Below, piece by piece: positions 15,324 through 23,456 of a stretch of 39,043 bases of DNA (position 1 is the first letter of the stretch; each line of letters begins with the position of its first letter). The DNA comes from Clostridia bacterium (GTDB lineage Bacteria; Bacillota; Clostridia; TANB77; CAG-465): positions 1 through 39,043 of the forward strand of contig CAAHEI010000024.1 of assembly GCA_900772475.1 (NCBI GenBank). The letters are read 5' to 3'. The notes under the pieces are model-generated. The model saw nothing but the letters and a program-made list of their open reading frames with translations. It did no database searches and was not told the DNA's origin. The position numbers and the translations under genes are program-made.

Positions 15324-15485
15324 TTAGCAAAAGAGCCATGATATGCCTAGGGCTACTAGTGCTATTGCAACTACTGTTACCCAACACCATACTGGAAGTA
15401 GTATACTTATTGCTACTCCTACTCCGAAGGCAAGACAAAATAATCCTATTGTTTTTCTAAATGCGCCCCAGAACAATTTTTTCAC
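15324..15485 (-). CDS. Small membrane protein upstream of spoVM
   Basis: An open frame of 50-53 codons ending 14 nt before spoVM. It starts either at GTG 15485 or, with better spacing from AGGGGTG, at TTG 15476. After a short basic amphipathic head (FWGAFRKTIG) it has one or two hydrophobic spans: LFCLAFGVGVAISILL and VTVVAIALVALGISWLF, with VWCW between. That is a hairpin membrane protein with both ends probably on the same side. I do not recognise the family. The tight pairing with spoVM suggests a forespore or mother-cell membrane role during sporulation; that is inference. Confidence 0.65.
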   Translation of the reverse strand: MKKLFWGAFRKTIGLFCLAFGVGVAISILLPVWCWVTVVAIALVALGISWLFC

Positions 15486-15492
15486 CCCTCTT

Positions 15493-15521
15493 TTGACAAA
15501 TAATATAAAATATTGTAAAAT
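15493..15521 (+). promoter_or_regulatory. Sigma-A promoter of nth
   Basis: TTGACA (15493-15498), 17 bp, TAAAAT (15516-15521). It sits between nth and the divergent spoVM operon. Confidence 0.78.
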
Positions 15522-15566
15522 ATTTAATATATATTATGAAAGATTTTTAATATGGTGATGCTAAAA

Positions 15567-16211
15567 ATGAAAATTTATAATAAATCTAGTAAAAAAGATA
15601 TTATGAGTATGGTTACTATACTTGAAAATGTATATAAAGATGCTAAGTGTGGCCTTGATTATAATTCTCCTTTTTCACTTGTTATTTCTTTAATACTTGC
15701 TGCACAATGTACTGATGCACGTGTTAATGTTATTTGTCCTATTTTGCTTAGTAAATATCCTAATGCTTTGAGTCTTTCTAATGCAAATATATATGATATA
15801 CAAAAAATTATTTATCCTTGTGGCTTTTATAAAAATAAGGCAAAAAGTATTAAAGGATGTTGTGAAAAAATTGTTAATGACTTTGATGGAAAAGTTCCTG
15901 ATACTATGGATGAACTGGTTTCTCTTCCTGGAATTGGTAGAAAGTCTGCAAATATTATACTGCAGGAGTGTTTTGATAAAACTGTTGGAATTGCTGTTGA
16001 TACTCACGTGACGAGGATTACAAGAAAAATGGGAATTTCAAATTGTGGGTCACAGGAAAAAATTGAAATGGAACTTATGAAAAAATTACCAAAATATTAT
16101 TGGAATAAAATCAATCATATACTTGTTAATCATGGAAGAAAATATTGTATTGCTAAGAAACCTGATTGTATTAATTGTCCAATAAATAATTTATGTCCAA
16201 AAAATGATTAG
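15567..16211 (+). CDS. nth: Endonuclease III
   Basis: A bifunctional DNA glycosylase/AP lyase of base-excision repair that removes oxidised pyrimidines. The protein is 214 residues. It has the AAQCTDARVN segment, the helix-hairpin-helix LPGIGRKSANIIL with the catalytic Lys following CTDA-region helices, the catalytic Asp in AVDTHVTRI, and the C-terminal 4Fe-4S cluster Cys pattern CIAKKPDCINCPINNLCP. An in-frame ATG lies 15 nt upstream (15552), but the ATG at 15567 is preceded by GGTGATG at good spacing and fits the family length. Its last codons and stop form one arm of a terminator shared with the convergent tetR gene. Confidence 0.96.
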   Translation: MKIYNKSSKKDIMSMVTILENVYKDAKCGLDYNSPFSLVISLILAAQCTDARVNVICPILLSKYPNALSLSNANIYDIQKIIYPCGFYKNKAKSIKGCCEKIVNDFDGKVPDTMDELVSLPGIGRKSANIILQECFDKTVGIAVDTHVTRITRKMGISNCGSQEKIEMELMKKLPKYYWNKINHILVNHGRKYCIAKKPDCINCPINNLCPKND

Positions 16212-16233
16212 GAGGCAGTCTCCTAATCATTTT
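16201..16233. terminator. Shared bidirectional terminator made of two gene ends
   Basis: AAAATGATTAGGAG (16201-16214) and CTCCTAATCATTTT (16220-16233) form a perfect 14-bp stem with a 5-nt loop. Each arm contains the last codons and stop of one gene: nth ends AAT GAT TAG on the plus strand and tetR ends AAT GAT TAG on the minus strand. T-runs follow on both sides. Confidence 0.85.
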
Positions 16234-16801
16234 CTATTCCTAGAGTTTGAAAAACTATATCCACAAATATTTTTTCATCAACTATTTTTTTATGATTTAT
16301 TAAATCAATTATCCCATATATTAAAACATATGCTGTTTCTTTTGGATGAGTTAGTTTTATAAAACCGCTATTTAATGCTTCTGTTATAACCTTTTCAATT
16401 AAATTTGCTAATCTATCAATAGTTGCATAAACCATACTCATATATAGGTCTTTATTTTTTTTATTATTAAATTTTTCAAGTGGACTTGTATTATCTTTAT
16501 ATAATTTAACAAGCATCTTGATAGTTGTCTCTATTTTTTCTTTCCAGTTATCATATTCCATTTGGATACTATCAACGCTTTTTTCAAGTTCCTTACAAAA
16601 TGCTTCTACATATTCGTTAATAATTATTTCTAGTATTTCTTCTTTACTTTTAAAGTAATAATAAAATAGTCCTTGGGCCATTCCAACGCTTTTTACAATG
16701 TCACGTATAGAAACATTGTTTACACCTTTTTCATTTATAAGATTTTTCGATATCTCTACTATTTCCTGTTTCTTTTTTGTTGGTATTTTTTTACTATCCA
16801 T
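16223..16801 (-). CDS. TetR-family transcriptional regulator
   Basis: A 192-residue one-component repressor. The N-terminal helix-turn-helix covers about residues 12-58 with the typical GVNNVSIRDIVKSVGMAQGLFYYYFKSKEEIL pattern (shown here by its ends GVNNVSIRD and YYYFKSKEE). The C-terminal ligand/dimer domain is helical and does not reveal a ligand. The gene follows the NRPS-kinase operon on the same strand but has its own promoter inside a large palindrome. There is no Shine-Dalgarno next to its ATG; the nearest, AAGGAG, is about 55 nt upstream beyond a second dyad. Its target may be its own promoter or the preceding operon. Confidence 0.92.
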   Translation of the reverse strand: MDSKKIPTKKKQEIVEISKNLINEKGVNNVSIRDIVKSVGMAQGLFYYYFKSKEEILEIIINEYVEAFCKELEKSVDSIQMEYDNWKEKIETTIKMLVKLYKDNTSPLEKFNNKKNKDLYMSMVYATIDRLANLIEKVITEALNSGFIKLTHPKETAYVLIYGIIDLINHKKIVDEKIFVDIVFQTLGIEND

Positions 16802-16814
16802 AATATACTTGTAT

Positions 16815-16846
16815 AATCAATTATATAGAAATATATTTAATTGATT
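16815..16846. repeat. Dyad in the tetR leader
   Basis: AATCAATTA (16815-16823) and TAATTGATT (16838-16846) are perfect complements 14 nt apart, lying in the tetR 5' leader between a distant AAGGAG and the ATG. If folded in the mRNA it would bring the AAGGAG nearer the start; otherwise it could be a second operator. Confidence 0.5.
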
Positions 16847-16870
16847 AATCCCTTTCTCCTTATATAATAT

Positions 16871-16912
16871 ATTTTAGCACAGCACTTTAATTATGTCAAT
16901 AATTAAAGTGCT
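16871..16912 (-). promoter_or_regulatory. tetR promoter inside a 32-bp perfect palindrome (operator)
   Basis: Minus-strand TTGACA (16894-16899), 17 bp, TAAAAT (16871-16876). The -35 is centred in a palindrome with 14-bp perfect arms AGCACTTTAATTAT (16881-16894) and ATAATTAAAGTGCT (16899-16912) around GTCA. This geometry fits autorepression by the TetR dimer. The same hairpin lies 15 nt after the kinase stop, so it might also end that transcript, although its T-run is poor. Confidence 0.72.
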
Positions 16913-16927
16913 CATATTTGAGTAAAT

Positions 16928-18676
16928 CTACATTATTGGTATACTTATATAAAAAGTCGTTCCCATACTATCACTGTCAAAGCTTATTTCACCATTAAAT
17001 TCACCTTTTATAACAGAATATGCTAAATACAATCCTAGTCCTGTTCCAAATGTTCCTTTGGTTGTAAGTATGTTTTTAAAAATATATGGTTTTATTGCTG
17101 GATCAAGACCTCCTGCATAATCTCTAACCTTTATTAATGCTGTTTTATGAGGCCCTTTAGATAAAGATACATCTATTTTTCCTCCAATATCTCCATATGC
17201 CTGTGCAGCGTTTACAACCAAGTTTGTTAAGACTTGACCTAATTTTGTAGGATCGCCTTCTATAGATAAATCATCCTCTATTGTAATATTGAGTTCTGAT
17301 TTGTTTTTGCATACCTCATGATATGTTATTACTTTAATATCATTAATGACTTCACTTATTTTAAAATTAACTTTTGTTGTTCCACCTAAATTTCTTATTT
17401 GATTTCTCATACTGTTTACAATATTAATTATTTTTGTAGCACAATTATCCATTCTTTGTAAAATTTCTTTTTCAGATTCATTTCTATCAGGATTTTGATT
17501 TAACATAGTTATGCCTGTCTTTATTGCTGAAATTGGTGTGTTTATATCATGTGCTACTCCACCTGCAAGTTCACCGATTGATACTAGTTGTCCCTGTTTT
17601 ACTATTATTTCCTGTTTTTCTTCTATTTCTTTTATATCTAATTTATGCTGCGTTATATCTTTAAATAAAAGTAAAGTTCCAATATATTGATTTTTATTTT
17701 TTTTTGCTTTTATAGGGTGAATGTCTACTTCAAAGAACTTTTCATCATTTTTATACCTAAAGTTATATTCTACATTTTGCATTGTGTCATTTTTTTTGGC
17801 TTGTTTAATTATTTTTTTTAGTTTATTTATATCAAACAATTTATTTTTAGATATTAATTCAAATAAGTTCTTTTCTTTAGAAAATTCCTCCAATTTTGAA
17901 AATGTTTTTCTAAATGTTAAGTTAGAATCTGCTATTGTTCCGTCATCTGAAATAACAACAAACGCGTCTGACATAGTATCTGTTACTGTTTCAAGTGCAA
18001 CAGGCGTAATATTTAAAGCTTTGTATTTTATTATAGCTATCATGTAAAAAATAAGTGTTATACAAAATAGTGTTGGTGTTATGTATATTGATATATTTAT
18101 TATTCTTGCTGTGCCTAGCATATTAACAACTAATGGTATTAAACTTCCAATTATAATTAATGCCGTTTGCCTTGTAAAAAAACCTGATTTTTTTATTGAT
18201 ATATTTATCATTTTTACCATAAATATAAATGCTAAAGTATATGAATATATAGTATTAATGTAAAAAACTGGTCCATATATAGTTTCAGAAAATTTAATTG
18301 AATAAACTTTATAAAATAAGTTATGTAAATCATTTGTCCATAAAATAATTAAACACATAATAGGAACTATATACAAAAGAAACCATTTTTTATTAAATTT
18401 AATATTATTATCGTTATAGTAAAAAGATAGCACTATCAAAGTTGGAAATAACAAGCATATTCCAATATATGTAATGTAATCAAAATATATGGGTTTTATA
18501 TTAAAATTAAAGGCAATTGATACTTTTTGTAATAATAGTCCAAAACACCATATTATTAAAAAAACAAATAGCATTGACATTACATTTGAAAGTTTATTTC
18601 TTTTTAAATTTAACTTCATTACTATAACAAGTACAACACTTACTAATATAGCAATGGTAAGTAATATTTCTTCCAC
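16928..18676 (-). CDS. 7TM-PAS sensor histidine kinase
   Basis: A 582-residue membrane histidine kinase. Residues 1-218 hold about seven hydrophobic spans of the 7TM sensor type; 228-345 form a PAS domain (DAFVVISDDGTIADSN); the H-box is GGVAHDINTP with His376, preceded by a coiled linker. The ATPase domain has an N-box (TNLVVNAAQA), a G1 box (RDYAGGLDP, with DYAGG in place of DNGxG) and GTGLGLYLAYS. There is no receiver domain and no response regulator nearby, so it is an orphan; such kinases often feed Spo0A in Clostridia. Start is GTG after AAGGAGG, which overlaps the NRPS stop: the two genes are 11 nt apart and co-transcribed. A signal linked to the NRPS product is plausible but unproven. 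Confidence 0.93.
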   Translation of the reverse strand: MEEILLTIAILVSVVLVIVMKLNLKRNKLSNVMSMLFVFLIIWCFGLLLQKVSIAFNFNIKPIYFDYITYIGICLLFPTLIVLSFYYNDNNIKFNKKWFLLYIVPIMCLIILWTNDLHNLFYKVYSIKFSETIYGPVFYINTIYSYTLAFIFMVKMINISIKKSGFFTRQTALIIIGSLIPLVVNMLGTARIINISIYITPTLFCITLIFYMIAIIKYKALNITPVALETVTDTMSDAFVVISDDGTIADSNLTFRKTFSKLEEFSKEKNLFELISKNKLFDINKLKKIIKQAKKNDTMQNVEYNFRYKNDEKFFEVDIHPIKAKKNKNQYIGTLLLFKDITQHKLDIKEIEEKQEIIVKQGQLVSIGELAGGVAHDINTPISAIKTGITMLNQNPDRNESEKEILQRMDNCATKIINIVNSMRNQIRNLGGTTKVNFKISEVINDIKVITYHEVCKNKSELNITIEDDLSIEGDPTKLGQVLTNLVVNAAQAYGDIGGKIDVSLSKGPHKTALIKVRDYAGGLDPAIKPYIFKNILTTKGTFGTGLGLYLAYSVIKGEFNGEISFDSDSMGTTFYISIPIM

Positions 18677-18687
18677 TTTTTTCCTCC

Positions 18688-21600
18688 TTATTCTATATTT
18701 TCTATATACTTTATTATATATTTATCCTCAATTTCAGGCCACTCAAACCCTATCTTCTTTAAATATGAAATTGTATAATCACATTTAATTTTAATATTTG
18801 ACAAATAATTTAGCTCGTTATTTTTCCCAAGATCATTAATTATTCCAGCTAATATATCTCTTTTATTTGAGTGAGCAACTTGGGTTATTTTCTTTGCAAA
18901 TTCTTCTTGTGTTACAATTTTAATTTCTATATTTTCTTTTTTTAATATTTCAAAAAATCTTTTTATACATACATGTTTATTATCATATAAATGAAACATA
19001 TTATGTCTTGTATTAAAATATTGCATAATTTTTATAATTGCCTCTGCTGTAACATCAACAGGTGTAAATTCTAAGTACATATCTTTGTTATTTTCAGGAA
19101 ATATTTTTAATGAAATTAAAGTTTTTATTCTATTTGCAAAAGCGTTATCTTCAGCATTATACTGAAATTTTAAATCACTATACCTATTTGTTAAGTTTCC
19201 AATTCTTACAATATTAGCCTGTAAGCCTTTTGTCATGTAATCAAGGACTATTTGTTCTGCCTTAAATTTTGTACATACATATATATTTTCAAGATTTTGG
19301 TTTTTATAAAAACATGTTTCATCAAATGTAAATCCTTTAGATTTTTTTAAATTGTAATTTGATGTTTCAAAAGCATTTCCAGATACACTTACAGTTGAAA
19401 TATGTATTAGTTTTAAATTTTTTTCATAACATAATTTTGCTATTGCATAGGCACTATCTACATTTATCTTTTTAAAAAAGTTAGTATCACCATGATGTTT
19501 TACACAGGCTGCAGAATTTATTACAAAACTTATATCATTAATAATTTTACTTATTCCATCTTTTAATTTTTCATAATCTGTTATATCAGCTGTTATTGGA
19601 ATAATACGATTACCGATTTCATCATCGTATTTATCTTCAAAATAAAAATTTAAAATTTCTCTTAACCTTTGTGTACAGTCTTTACCATCTTTTTCTCTTA
19701 CAATGCAATATATTTTACCAGTTTCATTTTTCATAAATTCATCTAATATATGAGAACCTAAAAAGCCTGTGGCACCTGTAAGCAATATATTTTTAACCTT
19801 AATTTTTTTAGGAACATAGCTTTCATCAGAATTTGAAATTAAAACTTCATCATATTTTTGGTTATTGGCATAATTACTTTGAATTAATTCTATATTTTTT
19901 CTGTATTTAGCCTTATTAATTAGCTCTTTATCAAGAATCATTTTTTCTAAGTCGATTATAGTTGGATACTTAAATAAATCTTCATATTCAATATGAATTC
20001 CAATATTTAAAAGTTCAATTTGAATTTTTATTGCATCAAGTGAATCAGTTCCTAGTTCAAAAAAATTATCATTAACTCCAAAATTTGTCTTTTTTATAAC
20101 TTTCTGCCAAACTTTGTATATACTATCTTGAATTTTTGTACTTGGCATAATATTCTTTCTATTTTCTTCTACCCCTACATAAGTAGAGCACAATTTTTTT
20201 CTATCAATTTTTCCATTTAGTGTCATTGGAAATGTTTCTTGCAATACAAAAATTCCTGGTACCATATATAATGGTAATTTTTTGTATAAGAATTTTATCA
20301 TCGAATTTTTATCAATATCATTTCCCTTATTTCTTAAAGTATAAAAGCAAACAAGTTTATTATCCTTAAGTGAAACAATATTATTATCAATATTATCAAA
20401 TTTATTTATTTGTTTTTCAATCTCTTGCAATTCTACTCTTTGCCCATTTATTTTTACTTGTAAATCTATTCTTTCTAAGACATATAATTCACCACTAAAA
20501 TCAAGTTTACACAAATCTCCTGTAAGGTATATTCTTTTTTCTAAATCTTTATCATATACAAAACTTTTTTTTGTAATTTCATCTCTTTTATAATACCCCG
20601 TTGAGACACTGTCACCTGCTATTGCAAGTTGCCCACTTATATTAATAGGTAATAATCTATTTTTTGAATCTAATATATATACATATGTATTATCAATAGG
20701 TTTTCCTGCATTTACTGTTTTACCATTCAATTTCTTTAATGTTGACCAAATTGTAGTTTCACTTGGACCATAGACATCATATATTTCTGCATTTGTCAAA
20801 ATTCTTAAATTATCTACAATATCTTCTCCTACTATTTCGCCACCTAGTAATATTTTTTTTATTTTCTTCATAAAAATACTATTATTATCATTTAATAATA
20901 ATTTTAATTTAGTTGGTGTAGTTTGAATAATATTAACATTATTTTTTACACATAGTCTACTAAGTTCATTTCCATTGACACACTCTACTTCATTTGCAAA
21001 TATCATAGTAGCTCCGTAAGATAGTGTCACCCAAATTTCAAGTCCAAATATATCAAAACATACTGTTGTTATAGACACAACATTATCTTCCTTTTTTATA
21101 TTTACTTTTTTATTTATTCCTATTATAAAATTAAGTAAATTACTATTTGATATTACAACACCTTTTGGTTTTCCTGTTGAACCTGATGTATAAATTATAT
21201 ATGAATTTATATTTTCGGGATTAACATCTATCTTATCTAATTTATTTGAATATTTCTCACATATTTCTTCAAATTTTTGATCTGTAGCATAAATAATTGT
21301 TTCATTATTTATTTCCTTTTCTGAAATTATAATCTTTGGTTCACTATTATTAAGAATATAATTTATTCTTTCACTTGGGTATGTTATATCAATTGGAATA
21401 TATGTTGCTCTACATTTTAAAGTTGCAATTAATGTCACTATAAGCTTAATATTTCTTTTCATACATATAGCAATTTTTTCATTTGGACTTACACCATTTT
21501 CTATAAAGAAGTTGGCAACTGCATTTGCCCTATTATTTAACTCTTCATAAGTTAATTTTTCATTTTCAAAAATAAGAGCTATATCATTAGGATGTTTTTT

Positions 21601-22986
21601 TACCTGTTCTTCAAAAAGTTCTATAACAGATTTGTCTTTTGGATAATAAGTTTTTGTATCATTAAATTCATACAAAATTTTATTTTTTTCCTCTTTAGAC
21701 ATTATTTCTATATTTTCTACATCAATGTTTTCATCTAAAATCGCATTTTCAATTATTGCAATAATTCTAGTATGCAAATATTCTATTTCTTTTATTGAAA
21801 AAAGCTCATTTAAATAATCATAATTTATTTCTAAAATACCTGTGCTATCCATATCTAAAATATGAATTTGTAAGTCTTCATTTTGATAATTATTCCCATA
21901 CCATTTTGTATCATACTTTTCCTTATCTTCAAATTCAACCCTTGCATTTTGATATGATAACATCGTGCTATATAGATTATCACTAAAGTTACTTCTTTCT
22001 CTTATACCTTTTAAAGTTTTAATATATGGAAATTTTTGATGCCTAAACATACTCATAGTATTTTTTGCAATTTCATGTGCTAAATCTAAAAATTTAATAT
22101 TTTCCCTAATTTTTACTCTTAAAGGTAAAGTTGACACAAACATTCCAATCATTTGTTTTTCTTTAAAATTTGATCTATTTAAAGAAGGTGTTCCTATCAC
22201 TATATCATTTTTTTCTGTTATTCTATACATATATGTAGAAAGAGCTGTAAGGAACATAACATATGGTGAAATTTTATTATTTTTACAATAACTTATAATT
22301 TTATCATTTAATTCTTTATTTAACTTTACATTATATCTACTTGATGAATTTTCTATTTTTTTAGTATTATCTTTAATTGAAATTTTACTTGAGATTCCAT
22401 CCAAATACTCTTTCCAAAATTCTTCATCTTTTCTATATTTTTCACTATTTTTATACTCTTCTGTTGAATTTATATATGAAATATAACTTGGTACTTCATC
22501 TTCTATAACATTACCTGTTTTTTCTAATGACTCATAATTTTTTACAAATTGTTCTATAATTTTAGAATAGCTCCATGCATCAGATATAATATGGTGCATT
22601 TTTAAAAGTATCGAACCTTTTTCATTACCGTAATCAAGTATCTTAAAAGAATATAATTTATCATTTTGTATATCTATATCCTCTGATTTAAACTTGTTTA
22701 TATATTCATTTTTATTTTCTTCATTTTTTATTTTTATAACTTCTATATTACTGCATAAATACTCTTCTACTTTTTGATATGGCTTGTTATCATTAATATA
22801 TAGGTGTATTCTCATAGCATCATTACTTTTTATTATATTATTTATTGCTTTTTTACAATATTCTATATTAAGTCCCTTGTTTATATTGATAATTCCTGTA
22901 ATTAAATTTACTTTGCTATTTCCATATATTTTATTTTCAAGCCATATATTTTGTTGTGGAAAAGTAAGATTATATTTCTCATTCAT
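18688..22986 (-). CDS. Single-module NRPS: C-A-T-thioester reductase, predicted glycine-activating
   Basis: A 1432-residue nonribosomal peptide synthetase. Condensation domain 1-440 with HHIISDA (131-137; catalytic second His present, A instead of G last). Adenylation domain about 450-930 with YTSGSTGKPKG (599-609), YGPSETT, LTGDL and the late Lys of NGK. Carrier domain 945-1020 with LGTDS, Ser982 for phosphopantetheine. NAD(P)H reductase 1064-1432 with GATGFLG (1071-1077) and Y1236/K1240. Reading the ten specificity positions gives D645 I646 L649 Q688 L713 G715 V738 I746 W747 K845, differing at one place from the glycine code DILQLGLIWK as I recall it. The N-terminal C domain suggests N-acylation; the product would be an N-acyl glycine aldehyde or alcohol. 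No phosphopantetheinyl transferase is in the window. Confidence 0.93.
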   Translation of the reverse strand: MNEKYNLTFPQQNIWLENKIYGNSKVNLITGIININKGLNIEYCKKAINNIIKSNDAMRIHLYINDNKPYQKVEEYLCSNIEVIKIKNEENKNEYINKFKSEDIDIQNDKLYSFKILDYGNEKGSILLKMHHIISDAWSYSKIIEQFVKNYESLEKTGNVIEDEVPSYISYINSTEEYKNSEKYRKDEEFWKEYLDGISSKISIKDNTKKIENSSSRYNVKLNKELNDKIISYCKNNKISPYVMFLTALSTYMYRITEKNDIVIGTPSLNRSNFKEKQMIGMFVSTLPLRVKIRENIKFLDLAHEIAKNTMSMFRHQKFPYIKTLKGIRERSNFSDNLYSTMLSYQNARVEFEDKEKYDTKWYGNNYQNEDLQIHILDMDSTGILEINYDYLNELFSIKEIEYLHTRIIAIIENAILDENIDVENIEIMSKEEKNKILYEFNDTKTYYPKDKSVIELFEEQVKKHPNDIALIFENEKLTYEELNNRANAVANFFIENGVSPNEKIAICMKRNIKLIVTLIATLKCRATYIPIDITYPSERINYILNNSEPKIIISEKEINNETIIYATDQKFEEICEKYSNKLDKIDVNPENINSYIIYTSGSTGKPKGVVISNSNLLNFIIGINKKVNIKKEDNVVSITTVCFDIFGLEIWVTLSYGATMIFANEVECVNGNELSRLCVKNNVNIIQTTPTKLKLLLNDNNSIFMKKIKKILLGGEIVGEDIVDNLRILTNAEIYDVYGPSETTIWSTLKKLNGKTVNAGKPIDNTYVYILDSKNRLLPINISGQLAIAGDSVSTGYYKRDEITKKSFVYDKDLEKRIYLTGDLCKLDFSGELYVLERIDLQVKINGQRVELQEIEKQINKFDNIDNNIVSLKDNKLVCFYTLRNKGNDIDKNSMIKFLYKKLPLYMVPGIFVLQETFPMTLNGKIDRKKLCSTYVGVEENRKNIMPSTKIQDSIYKVWQKVIKKTNFGVNDNFFELGTDSLDAIKIQIELLNIGIHIEYEDLFKYPTIIDLEKMILDKELINKAKYRKNIELIQSNYANNQKYDEVLISNSDESYVPKKIKVKNILLTGATGFLGSHILDEFMKNETGKIYCIVREKDGKDCTQRLREILNFYFEDKYDDEIGNRIIPITADITDYEKLKDGISKIINDISFVINSAACVKHHGDTNFFKKINVDSAYAIAKLCYEKNLKLIHISTVSVSGNAFETSNYNLKKSKGFTFDETCFYKNQNLENIYVCTKFKAEQIVLDYMTKGLQANIVRIGNLTNRYSDLKFQYNAEDNAFANRIKTLISLKIFPENNKDMYLEFTPVDVTAEAIIKIMQYFNTRHNMFHLYDNKHVCIKRFFEILKKENIEIKIVTQEEFAKKITQVAHSNKRDILAGIINDLGKNNELNYLSNIKIKCDYTISYLKKIGFEWPEIEDKYIIKYIENIE

Positions 22987-23036
22987 AATATATCAACCCC
23001 AATTTTACGTATATTAACGTTGTCCTACACATGTTT

Positions 23037-23065
23037 AGTATATCAAAAGCTAAAACTTTATTCAA
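23037..23065 (-). promoter_or_regulatory. Sigma-A promoter of the NRPS-kinase operon
   Basis: Minus-strand TTGAAT (23060-23065), 17 bp ending TGA, TATACT (23037-23042). The extended -10 gives a leader of about 45 nt ahead of the NRPS ATG at 22986, whose Shine-Dalgarno (TGGGGTTG) is weak. Confidence 0.78.
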
Positions 23066-23233
23066 TACATTTTTGACAATTTTTAGTGTATTTTCTATTG
23101 GAAAATAATTACAAGAGAAAGATTTAGAATAAAAAATTATAATTAACTTTATTGTTTTTTACACATAATTAAGAACTATATGAGGTAATTTATATTCACT
23201 AAGAAAAAAATCCAAAACATTTTATAAAAACTA

Positions 23234-23262
23234 TTGACAAACAAATTAATATATGGTAACAT
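23234..23262 (+). promoter_or_regulatory. Sigma-A promoter of tRNA-Leu
   Basis: TTGACA (23234-23239), 17 bp ending TGG, TAACAT (23257-23262), 10 bp before the mature tRNA. Confidence 0.7.
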
Positions 23263-23272
23263 TATAATTGTT

Positions 23273-23357
23273 GCGGGTATGGTGAAACTGGCAGACACGC
23301 GAGTCTTAGAAGCTCGTGCCGCGAGGCGTGAAGGTTCAAGTCCTTTTACCCGCACCA
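23273..23357 (+). tRNA. tRNA-Leu (UAG anticodon)
   Basis: An 85-nt class II tRNA with a GCGGGTA...TACCCGC acceptor stem, encoded CCA, GGTTCAAGT T-loop and an extra variable arm (TGCCGCGAGGCG). The anticodon loop CTTAGAA gives TAG, reading CUA. The long variable arm and G at the D-loop fit leucine. It is monocistronic, with its own promoter and terminator. Confidence 0.95.
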
Positions 23358-23390
23358 TTTTTTTATTTTTCATATATGTTTTTGAATATT

Positions 23391-23425
23391 AAACACATAA
23401 GTATTATGCTTATGTGTTTGTTTTT
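23391..23425 (+). terminator. Intrinsic terminator of tRNA-Leu
   Basis: AAACACATAAG (23391-23401) pairs perfectly with CTTATGTGTTT (23409-23419), followed by GTTTTT. Confidence 0.88.
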
Positions 23426-23456
23426 GCATAAATTTTACTTAATAAAATAAAATTAA

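Noticed and set aside
15343..15558. Plus-strand frame antisense to the small membrane gene upstream of spoVM
   Set aside because: The minus-strand frame has the hydrophobic pattern, spacing and downstream spoVM; the plus frame has no ribosome binding site and crosses the nth promoter.
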